64,000 nt of DNA from Sitta carolinensis (Eukaryota; Chordata; Aves; Passeriformes; Sittidae): assembly GCA_032173965.1 (NCBI GenBank), contig JAVUNC010000006.1, positions 17,768,028 to 17,832,027 on the forward strand, in the 5' to 3' direction. A program made the position numbers and the translations under genes. Shown here piece by piece: positions 1 through 15,285 of this stretch. The notes below the pieces were generated by a model. That model was not told the DNA's origin and ran no database searches. It was given only the letters and a program-made list of their open reading frames with translations. Position 1 is the stretch's first letter, and the number at the start of each line of letters is the position of its first letter.

Positions 1-110
1 TTGTTTCAAAACTATGAATATGTAGTGAGAGAGCGTGTGAGAGTGTGTGTGTGTGAGAGTGTGTGTGTGTGTGCGCGTGTGTGTGTGTTTGAAAGAGAGT
101 GTGTGAGACA
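1..110. repeat. GT/GA-rich microsatellite
   Basis: From about position 23 the sequence is a mixture of GT and GA dinucleotide runs (alternating gtgtgt and gagaga tracts with a short gcgcgt stretch). It is a compound simple repeat at the left window edge and may extend beyond it. Confidence 0.85.
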
Positions 111-3100
111 GGTGGCAGCAGGGTTGCTATAGCAATTACTTGTCACTAATGATAGGAGGGTAATTACTGCAGCAAATTCCCACATAGCTATTCAGCACAC
201 AAGTTAGACTATTTCCCATCCTAAAACTCTTCTTTCTGTATGTGTAAGATTACCTTTTTCACCAGATGGCTACCAACTACATTTCTAAAATTTACAACAG
301 TGTAAAACCACAAGTTCATTAATGATGGTCTGAATGGAATCAGAATTCAGCCACCACCATCAATTTTGAAAGATGCAGTGTCTTTTCTCTAGATGCAATA
401 CAAAATTTTTTTTGCCAGAACACTTTTTGTAAGTTCAATGTCAAAAAACATATTGAGGTCACCTTCACTGCTGCATTCAAGAAACCAAGATTAGTATGTG
501 ATTGAGGCTGACTCATCATTTAATTGCACAAGATGTAAATCAGATTTTTCTGCAGTGAACTAATAAAATTAAACTATTAATAACTGTACAAACAACTACA
601 AATCAGGCCATGTTTGAAGGAAAATAGACTCAGGCATTGAGAGAGTCATTGAGAGAGTTTCTTTGCAACATTCTTCATTAGTATATTTTTCATTTCCTCT
701 CTTTCCATTATTGGTAGCTTAACAGTGGCTTATCATCTCCTGCAAATCAGAAAACAACCTACATTTTGTCTTTAGGCTGCTTCACTCTGCAGTGTTTGAA
801 ACATACCTAAACAAATAAAACAGAAGCAACTTCTTTCCTGATAAATATAATGAAAAGTTTTATTTTGTGTAATCAGCAGTAATAAAATGGTCTCAAAGGT
901 GTTTATCTAATGTACACTAAAACATGATGTTATCTCAGCTACAGTATTCCTTAATGATTCCCTTTTCTTTAATGATTCTCTTTATCCTTCTATTGCCTTT
1001 GAATTGAAAGTATGGGTTACGAACATTATCTCTTAATTAACTGATGATAAATATGTAGAATTACAAGCTACTTTAGAGCGATCATTTTTCGCCCCAGCTG
1101 TCTGGACTGTGATGATTTGAGAGAATACATAGTATTTTCTCTCTTTTCAAGAAGGAGAAATGCATTTCAGAACTAGGAGCTGGAAAGACAGTGCTTGGGC
1201 CTCCTAGTTGGATGAGATTGTCCACTATGCCATAATTAAGAACTGTTTGATGCTTTCCTAAGGTGTATTTCTTTCTGATTCACTTGTTGTGAAAAAACTG
1301 TGCATCTCTGGTTATTCACATTAAAAACAGTGCAAATCTGCTTACCTGGGTTTTGTTGGTTTTCCATACTTCAGACAAAGTATTGATATTTTGAATCTCC
1401 AACAGTTCATTTTATTAATGTTAAAAAAAAGATAACTTTCATTTGGTGTACTAATATTGTTAGAAGAAACCCTTATAAAATGCAACTGTTTTCAGATAGT
1501 ATTTAGTACTATTGAGTTATTTCAGCTTCTAGATAAAAACAGGTGAATATGCTGAAAGTTAAAATCCACTTGTCAGCTGGTGACCTTGTACAGTAAGTAA
1601 AACAATACTCGCTGTTACAACACAAATAATTGTATAAATAGATATTGTTTAAATAAGGACTATCACAATTTTGTTTCTTTTGTTTATGCCACTGGTGAAG
1701 GTTGATTTATAATCTGCTTCTTATGTGTAAATCAGTAAATCTTATGAATAATTTTATTCTCAAAGACAGCACTTGAATTCCAAGAATTTAATGAAAAGCA
1801 CTTCCCATTTTTCTCACTAAAAATATATAGCTTGGCGCCAATTAAAATTCAGTGCACAGTGTACCCAGTAACCCTGATGATCAGTAAAAACATGTCAGAG
1901 AGCAAAATGGTTTCTCCAACTGAATGGAAATTTCAATGAGCAGTTAAACTACAATAGGAAGAAATTCATTACTGGAACACCTTGCAGCCTTACAGCAGCT
2001 GAAATCTGATTAAAAAAATAACAACATGAAACTATATAAAATCCTGGCAAAAGTGGCGGCGAGGACAATGACACATATTTCTGCTTGTACCAATACTTAT
2101 TTTACCTCAGAACAACAAAAAATATTGATCAGACTGCTGCATGTTAGATCACTGTACAAGAATGAGAATTTCCTCCCCAAAACCCCACACTGTTTTTATT
2201 GTTTCAGCTCTTTGACTCTTGCTGACTTGAGTTCAAGTCCCAAATGGACTTCTGATCAGCAGGGTAGCTGATTTCAGAATACAGAGAGAGAGAAAATGTG
2301 TAAAGTTCATGAAGTACTCCACAAGCTCCAGCTTGCAAACCTCACAGAGATTGCAGTCCATCCAGCTCACAAGCTCTCACCTAATACAACAGGCTGTAAG
2401 TTGTGAAGAAATGTGTTTAAGTATAAATAGTCTCTACTGGCTTCAGGAAGTAAAACTGTTCCCTTAGTTTAGTCAAATATTGTTTGCTGGGGAAGCTGAG
2501 AGGCCAATGTCCTAGGCTCACCAGTGATTTCTCCCTGTAAAATGGAAGTTAGCAATAATTGTGTGTATAATATTGTCTATTAGGTGGTGCATAAGGGCTT
2601 GCATTGTATGTACATACAGTAATTGTATAGAAAACATTACAGAGTGAGCCTGCTTTTAGCTTGATGCCTCATACAGTGGTAATTAAGGAGAACAGTCTTT
2701 TGATTTGCTACTATTTGCAGTTCTGCAGGAAAACTAAGTTTAGGCTATCTTGTGCTGTGCATTGTTGCCATGTTTAATCTTCTGATTCTCTAGGAACAAT
2801 TATATGCGACACCTATGGGGAATTTAATTCCTCTGCTCCTGCCTTTATGGCAATTGTAATTATGGTGCAGTACTATTTGGGAGAGGGGGGAGAAAGACAG
2901 AAAAAAAATACTGCGGTTTTTTAGAATATAGCACTGAATAATACCAAGGTTAGATTTATACATCAGCATAGCTCCAAGAATTAGCTTCCAGAATTAACCC
3001 TGTTTCTTTTCATGAGAGGCCAGACAAAATAAAAGCATTGGTTATTGCAAATATTCTCATGTAATGCTTTCCATTCAAGCCTATCAAATGTGTGTATCCT

Positions 3101-6100
3101 CCCAACATATGTGGGAGTTATCACAGCTTCTTTTTTTCCCCCTCCTTCTCCAGCTGAGGAAACTAAGGCACAGAAATGTTCTGCCTGATTTGTCTTTATG
3201 AAAAATCCAAAGGAGAGCAAATTAGTATGTGAGAAATTTTGAATTTCTAGAATTTACAAGCTCCTTTTTCTTTTAGTGGATGCAGCTTTGAAGGAAACAT
3301 AATGGGCAAAACACATGGCTTTTTAAGCTATAAGACCTTAAAAAAGTCTGTGAAATGAAACATAATAAATGAATAAATGTTGTTTGCCCTATTCTGTGGA
3401 TGAATCCTATTGAGCAGAATTGAAGATGTCATTGTCTGAATCACACTGTATGATCCCAACCAAAGGAAGTCATAGACAGGGTTATGCTATTGCATTTTGA
3501 AGGAAATTTTAAAGAGAATCCAAAAAGCAATAGTGTATTAGAACTTCTTTTGTTCCTTATAAAAAAAAAAAAAGAAAAAATTATCTCTTCTTCATTTGCA
3601 GTAAGGTCTTTTGATTTCTTTTATCATTGTGATGATTTTCAGAACGGATCTTGATGGCAATTCAGTTAGAAATTAAACTGTCATCGAGAAGTCCTCCAGT
3701 AGCTTCACCAGTTAACACTCTCGGAGGAGCAGTGTACAGATTAAATCAGGACAAATGCTCCGCAGAATAGGGCTCATTCTGGCTGAAGATCTTATCTAAT
3801 AATAATGCAAAGGCTTATTTGTCTTAAACAAACACTAATCATGCAGAAATGAAATGCACTCACAATTCTCCATGAGCTACCTGTTCACCTTCAGCATCTG
3901 CAGTAGTCCCCCTTAAATGAAATGCAGCATGGCCAAACATGACCTAAAGATAGCAAAAAGCTAACACATGCCTTTGATATAATTATACTGTACAAGAAAT
4001 ATAGGTTTAAGATAACTACTAGGTTTTTGTCTTTGCAGTCTATCCAACATAAGTTTAGTCATGCCAGAGAAGGTATAATGCTATAATTGCCTGGATGAAT
4101 CCGGGTAGACAATGTGCTGCAGAAGTGAAGGTGCACAGTACATACCCTTGCAGATCTGCTGCTGTGATTAACCTGAGAAATTTTCATGAAAAAGAAAGTA
4201 ACTAAGAGAAATGTGTTTTCTTCAGATAATTATCAATTTCTTTTGATACTGACATCAACAGAACTGACAAGATCTCTTTGAACATCAATATTACCTTTCT
4301 GTGCATTCTTTCTTAAGAAAAGAAAAAATACCTACATTGAAGTTTTAAGCTTTTCCCAGTTTTCTTCTTAAAAAAGCAAAGGAGTTGATGGAAGATCTTT
4401 TCTAGGCCAAAGGGAATAGATCTCATACAAGTGCCAGTCTAATTTTTTCCACACAGTCCGTTTTTTTTTTTTTTTTTCTCTCAGTTATGAAAACAGCTAG
4501 CCTTTTCACTGAACAGTAGTTCCATGTGTGAACTATCCATATCCATTCTCCCCACTGTGTATTACGTTGCAAAAGACTTCTGGACTGGTACAAGACAGGT
4601 CAAGTTTTCCACTCAGAAAACAATCTGTGTGTTCACAGCCAATGTGATGATCTCCTTGAGAAGTCAGCACATGGGAACTGTCATTTGAAGACCTGCATTT
4701 TGCCACCATCTGGCCAAACAACACTGAATAAGTCACTTGCAGTCTTTGTTCTTTGAATTTCTCATTTATGAAGCTATTATCAGCCAACATTTGCACAAAT
4801 GTTTTGTGCTTCTGTTGTATATTTAAAGTAATTTTTGTCTTTACTATGCCTTAAAATAATTTTTTTGGCCTTGTTTTCTCCAAATTTACGTATCTAACTC
4901 TCAATCTAGCCTGAAGTGCACCCCTTGTTTTGTAATATAAACAGTGCAGGCATAGTACAAAAGAGAAGAGACTCTAAACAGTGAATCTGAATGCACTTTT
5001 AAACATACTTTTCCATTGCAGATATTTACAAATGAAGCCCTGTGATGCAGCATTTAATTCCCACGAGAAGTATTATTCTCATTATATCTTCTGTCCCTAT
5101 ACAAGCTTCTGCTGTGTTACTTGTATTGCCACTTTCGGCAGGGACTCAGAAGAGAGAAAGGATAGGAACTCAGACAGAATTACTAAACTGAAACACAAAG
5201 ATAATGAACTCTAATGCAACAGGACAGCAAATTAAAAGACTGGGAAGTTGTTAGCCCATGCAAAAATAGGAAGAAAAAGAGCTTTATTCCATACTTTTGA
5301 AGCATTCTTCAAAGCTCAGAGAGCCTACTAAACGAAGCAGTCCAGTTAATCTGCCTAGAGCTCCTCAGTTTGGCTCTCTTTACAAAAGAAATCCAAGCAG
5401 ACATTTTTAAGAGCAATTATTTTTTTATGAAAAGGAAATAACTAAGACCTAGAAAGGCACATTAGGGGCTAGAAGACACACCAATCAGGAAATGGTTTAA
5501 GATGCCCATTCAGCTCAATTTGTTTTAAAGTATTTCAAACCCCCTGAATACAGCAAATTCTACAAATAAGCAAGTGGCTGGAAGACATAGTGCATGCTGC
5601 CAAACAGATTTAAATGCAAAACCAAGACTCCTGTTTCCCAAAGCTGTGGAGGGTGATTATAAAGTTGTCTAGTCTTAAGGCAAAATTAGTCTCTCTGTGT
5701 CTTGGTTTGTTTCTCTGTTTCCCTACCAGAGTCCTAATGTTCTTCTTCTGTGCAATTATGTCCACAAAAGAACAAACTTATATAGAAAACTGGGAGTTCC
5801 AAAAATGGTATGGATTTGGCAAAATTGTGCCCTGGTTCACGACATTATCAGTCAGAAGTATTCGAGCATTATAAAACACCTCCTTTCCTTTGCTTTGGGA
5901 TCAAAATTTTAAATACTTAAAATTATGCATTTAATAGCACATTTTAGAAATTTATTTTTCATTTTTAATATCTTGTGAAAATCTATATAATACATTATTT
6001 TATTTTTTGTAGAAACCCAAAGTCTATGAATTTGTCTTTTTATTTTAAAAAATCCTCAGATTCCCTTTCTATCCAAATAATTTTAGCAGCTGAAACATAC

Positions 6101-9100
6101 AGAAATGCACTACATATGAAAAGACTGTGAAAAAAGCTGGATCCATTGGCTGTACTTCAATTTTATTGTTCCATAAGTTTATGGATACTGTCACAGGAAA
6201 GGGTAAAAACCTATTATAATACTGACTTTTCAAGTAACTGGTATTCTGAAAATGTTCAGACACTTACTTGGGATTGGGGGAATTTTCTTTTATTCTGGAA
6301 AAAAAAATAAGCTCTCTAAATCTCTTAGTCTGGATAGGAACTTAAGAAGTAAAAGAAATGAAGGCAATGTTTCCAGATTTTTTTAGGGGAATAAAAAGCA
6401 CTATCACTCAGGAAATCAGATACTCAGCTGTGTCTGCTGGTTATGGAAAGCTACGATATCATCTTTCTGCAGAATGAGAGTCCTTTGCAAGGCTTGAAAG
6501 ACAGAATAATACAGAATATTTCTAACAAGAGTATTGATTGCAAAAGCACATTTTCTTTCCTCTTACCCACATTTCTGATTTTAAAGGCCTACACAATAAT
6601 GGTGAAGTATATGAAGCTTAAACCCAGTAAAAGCTGCATAAGGAATCTCTGATGTCTGATCAAAGGCAAGATATTTGAGAAATTTCATGAGCAACCGCAA
6701 CTATTTGAAAGATAAACTAAAACCATCTATTGAGAGACAATATGTGAAATAATGTCTTTTAACTAAAAAATACTAAATGGGCATTAAAGCAGAATATGAA
6801 TATAGTTAAATAGCAAATATCAGGTTTTTTCCTAAGACACAGGGAAACAATTCCAGAGATTTTCAGCAAAGAAGCACTGAGCGACACATATTAAAAGCAG
6901 TCAGCTTCCAAGTTTCAGCACAAGTTGCATCACACTATGCAGGGAACAGCAGGATTGTATTAATAAGCATGTAACTACATGACAAAGCTGTTGTGATGAC
7001 TGCAGTTGTGCAGAAAAAGATTCTTTATTGTATTTCATAAAAATGTACTAAAGTTATATTTCAGATCACATATTTGTGATATTGTAAGCAAATTAATATC
7101 AAAGACAGGTCAGGAAATACAATGATCTAGTGGAAAAAGGTATGAATTGTGCCTCTTTTATATGTCAGTGCATGTTGCAAATTCACAGTGGCACTTTTAC
7201 TGTCCCTCCTTCCAATTGTGAGGCAAAAGTCTCTGAATGCATAACCCAAAGCAAGTTCTCATTATCTGAAGAAAATGTATGAAACAAAAACACCTTAACT
7301 AGCTTAATTAAATCCAGAATTAGGATATGTGGAATATCTATCATACTGAAAACCTTGTGAAACACCTATATTACATGTAAGATTTCATAACATTCGGACT
7401 CAGTGAAAGCTGACCATGACTGAATTCTCAATCATGTGACTGGAGTATTGGTGTGTTTACCACAATAAAGTAAACTATTCAAGCTTCCAGTAAGTGAACA
7501 CATATCTTTACAAAGAATAGCTGCAACCAAAGATAAGGGAATAAACTTTCTACCCCAACAGGCAGAACACAGTTACCAGACATGGGTGTGAAAACAGAAC
7601 TACAGCAAGAATAACAATTACATGTAGAAGAAAAGTGCTGATTTTAACCTTTGAAAGTAGTGGTAAAGTGACTCATTACATGGTCATGATAGCTGTTCTT
7701 GCAGAACAGCATGGTCACACTCATTCCTGAGGATCAGTCCAGCAAAAAGCACCAAAGCTAAAGAAAACTAAAGCTAATAATGTTTACAGTTATATCAGGT
7801 TATTCAAAATACTACAGTCTATGTTCCTTCACTGAAAAATTTTTACCTAATCACTAATAGCAAAAGTCTTGGCACATACAGCATAGAAATGCTATGATAG
7901 AAGCCTAGATGAATTAATTGTTTGGATTCAATATTTAAACCCTATGAAATGTACAAATGTACAATGGAACATAGAACCACTTTGGCTACAAATTTGCCTG
8001 TCTCCTGGATAGATATTGAAGTGATTTTATTGGGTATTTGTTGCTATTTTTATTTGGCATTATGTTTAGGTTTCTCTTGCAGTAAATGGCAAGCAGAATG
8101 AAGCCTCAATTTAAATGTTCAAGTACTTTTATTTAAACTATTAAAAGAATTTCCTGGAATATACTTTCATTTGAGCCAAATTTTGTATACATTTACCATT
8201 ATCTTTTCCTATCTTTCAAATAATGTTGCAAGAAAAATGTTTATAAAACCTCATTTTGTTCTGCTAACCCTGCAAACTAAATATGTTTCATTTATTTTTA
8301 AATTAAGTGAAAATTAGCCAGGTGTGATAGATAAGTTTTCTATACACAGGTCTAAATATTGACAAAAGGAGACGTGTCACTGGAAAAATCATCAGTCTAG
8401 CAATTATCACGTTAGCATGTTAAGTGGAAAAAGATGTGAAACTTCCAAATGTGTCAATACAGATTATTTCGTTTCCACCAGCTATCAGCTATACTGTGAA
8501 CATCAGTGCCTTAGTATCTACTCAGCAACAAGTCAGTTTTTGCAAGCAAATATCTTTATGTGATATGAAGAATTGTCAAATCTCTGGCAAAATTATGCAC
8601 ATCCCCTTCAGAAACGGTCTGCCAAGCCAATATTAGACATTTATAGAAGGACAGACCAGGGATAGAGCCAGAGGCCAGCAACTGGAACAACCAGTCAGCA
8701 AGACCTATCTTTCTCACAGACATGGCAATGATTTTCAGGCCCAATGTGTGTAGACAGGGAGCAGAGGAGAAGGAGCTGGTCACCAACCTTTTCTACTGCT
8801 GCTGTCCATCAAAAAATGTTTCAAGAAATTAAATTAAGGGGTATTGATTAATGAGCAGCAGACAAAGCAAGGAAGATAGGATAATGATTCCTGTACCTGA
8901 ACAGAATGCATTTAAAACACATATTTTCCTTTACAATGTAAATAATCGATTTCAAGATCCCTGAGTAGACTAGTGCCTAAACCAGTGGTTTGTTTTAACT
9001 CTTTCTCTTCGCAATAATAACACTGATAATTTCATAGCAGCTTATGACAGCCACAGCTCACAAAATTTGTTATTTTGGAGGGAGGACTTAGAGACTCAAC

Positions 9101-9159
9101 CCAGTAAGAAATAACAGCATGAGAAAAGGACACTTGAGATGAATAACTTTCTTGCAAAG
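111..9159. other. Intergenic DNA, no gene seen
   Basis: AT-rich single-copy-looking sequence. Open frames are all under about 90 codons, with no recognisable domain, no splice-flanked homology and no CpG island. I recognise no interspersed repeat in it. In the human arrangement the region upstream of G2E3 is a long gene-poor interval, which fits. Confidence 0.6.
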
Positions 9160-10551
9160 ATCCTTCAATGCTGCAAGATGTTGGATCTTGGAAAGAAACC
9201 TCTCTCAATGATTTTTCAGTGGTCTTGGAAAGGTCCCAGCTGACTGGAAGCCAGAAAACGTTACTCCAATTTTCAAGGGCAAGAAGGAGGAGTCCAGAAA
9301 CTACAGGTCTGTCAGTCTCACTTCAGAGTCTGGTGAATTTATGGAAAAATTATTCTGTAACCATTGAAAAAACCATGAAAGACAAAACAGTCACTGGGCA
9401 ATAGAGCTTCATGAGAAGAAGGTCCTGCTCATCAAACCTGATTTCCTTTTATGACAAGATAACCCACCCAGATGATCAGGGGAAGACAGTTGAAGTAATC
9501 CTTTTGGATTTCAGTAAAGCTTTTGTTACTGCCTCTCACAGGATCCTTCTAGACAAAATGTCCAGCACACAGCTGGATAAACACTTCATGGGATGGGTGA
9601 GCAGCTGGCTCATGGGACAGGCACAAAGGGTGACAGTGAATGGGGTGACATCAGACTGGAGACCTGTCCCTAGTGGGATTCCACAGGGCTCCATCCTCAG
9701 CCCTGTGCTCGTCAACATCTTCATAAATGACTTGGCTGCAGGACTGGAAAGGTTACTGAGCAAGTTTGACACTAATACAAAACTAGGAGGAGCTGTTGAC
9801 TTCCTTGAAGGCAGGAAGGCCCTGCAGAGAAACCTCAAGAAATGACAGGGCTGGGCAATCACCAATCACGTGAAGTTCAGCAAGGGAAAATGCTGGATTC
9901 TGCACCTGGGACAGGGCAATCCTGGGTGTACAAACAGACTGGGGAATGAGATGCTGGAGAGCAGTGCCATGGAAAGGGACCTGGGGTCCTGGTCAAGGGC
10001 GAGTTCAATACGAGCCAGCAGTGCCCTGGCAGCCAGGAGGGCCAAGCCTGTCCTGGGGTGCATCAGACACAGCATGGCCAGATTGGCAAGGGAGGGGCTG
10101 TTAGAGCATCCAAAGGAGGGCAGTGAAGATGGTGAAGGAAGGGAAGCTGTATGAGGAGCAGCTGAGGTCTCTTGGTGTGTTTAGCCTGGGGAAAAGGAGA
10201 CTGAGGGGACACTTCACTGCAGTTACAGCTTCCTATGAGGGGAAGAGGAGGGGCAGGCACTGATATCTTCACTGTTGAGACCAGTGACAGGACCCGAGGG
10301 AGTGGTCTGAATCTGTGCCAGGGGAGGCTTTGGTTGGATATTAGGGAAAGATTCTTCACCCTGAGGGTGGTCGGGCACTGGAAGAGGCTCCCCAGGGTAG
10401 TGGTCACAGCACCAGCCTGACAGGGTTTGAGAAGTGTTTGGACAATGCTCTCAGGCACAGGGTGTGACTCCTGGGGATGTCCTGTGCAGGGATAAGGGTT
10501 GGATTTGATGATCCTTGTGGGACACTTCCAACTCTACATATTCTGTGATCT
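9160..10551 (+). mobile_element. CR1 LINE fragment (RT part and 3' end)
   Basis: Non-LTR retrotransposon of the CR1 family, truncated at its 5' end. A frame at 9411-9845 encodes the C-terminal half of a reverse transcriptase: LDFSKAF near residue 33, the [10 protein letters not shown] block near residue 88 and the TKLGGAV block near residue 122. The catalytic FADD motif that should precede TKLGG is lost (FDTN instead), so the copy is inactive. 3' of the ORF lies the typical CR1 tail: the stretch reporting a lineage of gcactgat...gtgacaggaccc, then the ending gatgatccttgtggg...attctgtgat at about 10,551. The 5' boundary is approximate. Bases 10,012-10,264 are identical to the CR1 copy at 19.86 kb (see findings). 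Confidence 0.9.
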
Positions 10552-13500
10552 CATACAATCTAAGACTTTTTAACACAACTTTCAAAAATTACTTTTAGAA
10601 AGCCAGTGTTGCATTGATGTGTGCTGAAAACATCAGATATTTTTGGTAATGATTAATCTGATAAGTATTAATATAAGCAGAATGGGCAGCACTCCAAATG
10701 CAGTCTGGGGACATCTATAGAGAGAATGCCACCAATTTCAGTGACATTGGGCCAGACCATTACTGAATAACTCCAAGCCACAAGTTCAATTTGTATGGGT
10801 AGTTTTGTAAAGGGCTACAGTATACTGGTATTATTTTCCTGATGAATAATGTCTCACCTTTGCAACCTCTCAAGAAGACCTTCTGGAATGCATGTGGGCA
10901 AGATAGAATTTGTGATGTAGTTTAATCACAGAAATCCAGTTACTGAAGTGTTGATCTTGCATATAACAGCATTTATTGTACCATGGTCTAATAGACCTTT
11001 TTAGGTGAAGAACAAAAGTATCTTCTTAATTTTATTTGTACTTCTTTTCCCTTAGAAGCATCCTTATTTGACATTTTAAACCTCTTTTGCATTAGAAGTG
11101 CATTATTCAGGCTACTGGTGTGATACTCCAAGCATTATTCAAAGTTTAAAACGATTCTTCAAAGGAAATAAATCTGCATTTGCTAAGCTTTAATAAACAC
11201 TAACATTTTATGAAGATCTACTACCTTCCCATCTATTCCCTTCAAAAATTTAGTAATCTTCAACTTCTAAGCAAGAATTCTCAAATACATAAAACAGTGA
11301 CAGATTACTTTCATATAAATATCATAATTTTTATGCAAAATGCCTCATGAACTAATAGGTTTTTTCCTAATTTTAATTGCAAACAGTTTCTATGGTATTA
11401 AATTCAAGATATTGCAATCATCCCATTCTTCTCTTTTTCATTGTCCTCAGGAGTCCATGCCTTGAAATCACCTTTAGTATTGATTTCAAGATAAAATTTC
11501 AGTAGCCAACAAGAAAGATATTTTAGTATTTCCTTTTTATCTTTTTTACTATCCCTTGATGCTCAGCATCAAACAAGATTTGGCCCCAAGTTGTGGAGAT
11601 TTTAGGCAATAGCTTCCCCTTGCTTAAATTTTAAAAGTAGTTGCCATAGCAACTGCCAGACACAGCATATGGTGTGTCTGTTACCTCCAAGATAACAGAG
11701 CAAGTTCTAAAGAATTTTCTTTACAATATGTTATGAACCTTTGTACTTTTTACAATTTTTCAGAGTGCAGTATAAGGTACTGTTGTTCCCTGACATTCTC
11801 TTCAAGTCGAATGCTCATTTTGTAATTCTCTCTTTCATATTAGGGAAATATTTCCCTCTCTCAGTTGTATTTTTATTCTCTCAATATTCAGCAAAACAAG
11901 AAAGAATAAGGTGGGGAAAAGGAGACATTTTTTAAGTTTTAGCTAAAGATTCTACTTAGTTATGCTGCAGTGTTCCCTTTCCTTCACAGTGACAATCCAA
12001 AAGAAAAAAAAAAACAGAAAAAGACGGAAATCTTGTTTAAAATTCTCTACTATATAGGTGCTAGGCATGCAGACATTTTGCAGAACTCTACACAGCCTTT
12101 GACTTACATGTCTGTCCAGCTTCTCATCTCAACTGAAGAATTAATATCTGTCCAAAGTGGCCTCAAACAAGAGGAACTCAGAAACACACCTCTCACCTCG
12201 TTTGGTAGGCAGTACCCTTGTATAGCAAAGACTTACGTCCAGACCCCTTTCCAAAATGGTTTTTTCCTGTTCTATGTAGCTCCTAAACAGAAAAACCACT
12301 AGAACAGCTTCTGGGTGGAATGACACTACCTACCTTCCTCCACACACCAAGAAGATGCCTCTGTCCAGCAGAGCTCACAGAAGTTCAGCCTTTCAATGCT
12401 TTCCTTGCTTTGCAGAATCACATGCAGATTTGAGAAATAAGGGTAATAGGCCTTTATTCCTCCTTCTGCACCTCTGTGGTTGTATAGGCTGAGACAGGAT
12501 TAAAAGAATAGTTACTAGGATACATAATAATGTTCTGCTCTATAATTTCCTGTCCCCTGAGTCCTTCATTCTGACAACTTTCTGCAATTCAAGCACCTTT
12601 AGCAAAAATGTTCTAAAAAATTAAAAAATAAAACTGCACCAAAACAGGATGTAAGAGTGCACGTTTAATTCTTCCCCTGAGGAGAAGCTAAGCAGGGGAA
12701 TGAACTATTCATTATACACTTAGCTTAATGCACAACTACAAGATGGTGACACTACTCCGATGAAGACACGAGATAGTGTAAGAACAGAGTCAAATATTTT
12801 AAAGGGAACTTTGCATGCTTGTGGGGGGTTCTTCCCTTTCTTTACTCTTCTTTTACCATGGTTACTTCTCAAGGAAGGGGTAGTCTTCAGTAATTGGAGC
12901 TGCATGCTTTTACCTTCAAGAAATACTTGGTCAAATGTCTTGCAAAGAAATATTTGTATTTATTTAACAATTTGTGTGGTTCATTACAGCAACTATTAGT
13001 GTAGATGTTTTTTTTAAATCCTCTTTTGTGGCCTGGTCAAGGGGAGGAAAAGACTGAAGAGCATAGCAGCAGGTACTATTTCTGGACATTAGCTTTCAGT
13101 GTAGCTTTCAGCAAGGGCTGAATGATTCTACTGTGGAAAAAAAGAAGACATTTTTGCTGCTAAAAAGGGACTAGTGGCAGCATTTTTTTTTTTTCCTAGT
13201 AATAGCAGTTGAAATTAACTAATAACCATAGTTACAGGAAAAGCAATGGTAGGAACTTCAGGTTTCAGCTGCTAAATGGCATGTAACAGAGAAGGAAGGT
13301 CATGTGTGTTTCACCTCATAGTGGTCATGCATTATCAATTTATTATTATGGAGCATTTAAGAGAAAAAAATTACTCCTGGTGTCCTGACTGATAGACTGA
13401 GAAAATATGGTAAATATGTTTAATTAATTTTTAAATATTGTATTTATTATATATAATGTAAAAATCATGATTAAATGAAAATTCTATAATGTAGGAAGAC

Positions 13501-13924
13501 ATAGTTGTCACCCACCATGGCCCACCTTTATTTGTGCTGTGGGCAATATCAGAGTATACAGGTAGAATATTGGTTAAAGTCACTTCAATACCAATGAATG
13601 CCATGTTTCACTTAAATTTCAGTTTCAAAGGTTCTTATAGCTTACTTTTCCTTGACAGCTCATGGATGGCATTATTCATTGCATTGGACATACCCTTGAT
13701 ATTAAGGTCTCCACAAGTTCCTAAGGGAACAGTCAATGTGTCATACTTATTCACTTCTGTCTTCTGAAATCACTTCCTTCCACTTAATCCTGAATGTTTC
13801 TAGTTCTGCACTTTGCAGCCAGCCATCTCCACGGGCACTGGTGGTAAGTACCAGCCAGCCACCAGGCCACACAGTGGACAAGAAGGGGCTGAAAGAGGTG
13901 GGCTCCTTCAGTCCTACAGAGAAT
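10552..13924. other. Intergenic DNA, no gene seen
   Basis: AT-rich sequence with only short open frames and no recognisable coding homology or repeat family. Confidence 0.55.
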
Positions 13925-14262
13925 AACTGAAGGGGAGATCTTAATGATCTTCTTGCTGCCTTCCACTGCTTACTAGGAGGGTCTGGGAGAACACAGCAAA
14001 ACTCCTTCTGTGGGCCACAGTTACAGAGTTGGTGAGCATGAATTGTAACATGGGAGATTTCAGCTAGATCATAGGAAAAATGCTTTCATCATAGTCAAAC
14101 AATGGAACGGGTTTCCCAGAGTTGTGGCCTCACCACCACTCAAAACTCAATCAGGCGAGGTACTGAGTAACCTAGTTAAGTTGATCCTGCTTTGAGTGGA
14201 GCCAGATGACCTTGAAAATTCTCTTCCAACCTAAATTATGTGGTGATTCTGTGATTCTGTTC
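13925..14262 (+). mobile_element. Degenerate CR1-like LINE 3' end
   Basis: Diverged 3' tail of a CR1-like element. Landmarks are ctgaagggggatctt-like sequence at the left, the aatggaacgggtttcccagag block near 14,100, ccttgaaaattctcttccaacc near 14,210 and a terminal tgattctgtgattctg repeat. The left edge is uncertain. Confidence 0.7.
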
Positions 14263-15254
14263 AGTTTGGGAAAGCTCAGTAGACAGTGTTTACCACTGAA
14301 AAACTACTCTAATTGAAAATCCAAGTATGCCTGACAGTTGTAAGTGAAAGGGTGTGATTTATCCAAAGTAGTTTGTGCCACAGAGGGAGAGGTTGGTATT
14401 TTTCACTTCTGGATCGCTTTTTTCTTTATTACCATAGAGTATGTTGAATTTAGTTAAGTTATTCCTGGTGAAAACACAAATAGCAGAGAATCAACTCCTA
14501 AACACAAATGCCCCAAAACCATAATATCTGATAAGTTTCCTTTCAGCATGGCTTATTCTATTTCAGAAAACATAGAACCCAATAAGATATATGCAAAGCC
14601 CCTCTGTAATTAAGTGTAAGTGAAGTATATCGCTACAGTGTATTAGTGACACCATATAAACATATTTTCCTCCTGAATGGATATAAACAGGCACACCATA
14701 ACCTCATTTTTAGATTTTTTTCCACATTATAAATTCATTTTTCTCTTTGCAAAATGTCACTTTCTTTCCAGCAGGTTAATCCCAGGAGGTCTGGTAACTA
14801 CAATTACTCCATTTAAATATTCCACATATCTGTCAAGACTAAAAAGAATTCTGTAGTGTCAGTTTAAATATAAATATATATAATTCTAGTTAATAATCAT
14901 CACTTCAAGTCTGTTGTGAAAACTGTATTATTCATTCGGAGTGTGTGTGATATTGTGTACGTATGCAGCATTTGTTGCAGCATTTTCATTGATTTAATTG
15001 TTAAAAAAACAACCATACTAATGGCAACACATCAATGACCTCATGCAGAAAGCAACATTGCTTTCATCAAGGTTAACTGGTCTGTAAGAGTTTTTTTTCC
15101 TAATTACTTAAGGAAAAAGCACCAGAAATTTTCTAGCTTTCTGTAGAGTATATACCATTGTAAAGGCAAATACCAGCAAAACATATTTGATGCTTTTAAT
15201 TTCTATAACATTTCTATCTGAAGGAAGTACTTTCATTTACCAGTTACCAGAACT

Positions 15255-15285
<31 letters not shown>

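Noticed and set aside
9411..9845. 144-codon open frame that looks like a gene
   Set aside because: It is the reverse transcriptase remnant of a CR1 LINE with its FADD motif destroyed, not a host gene.
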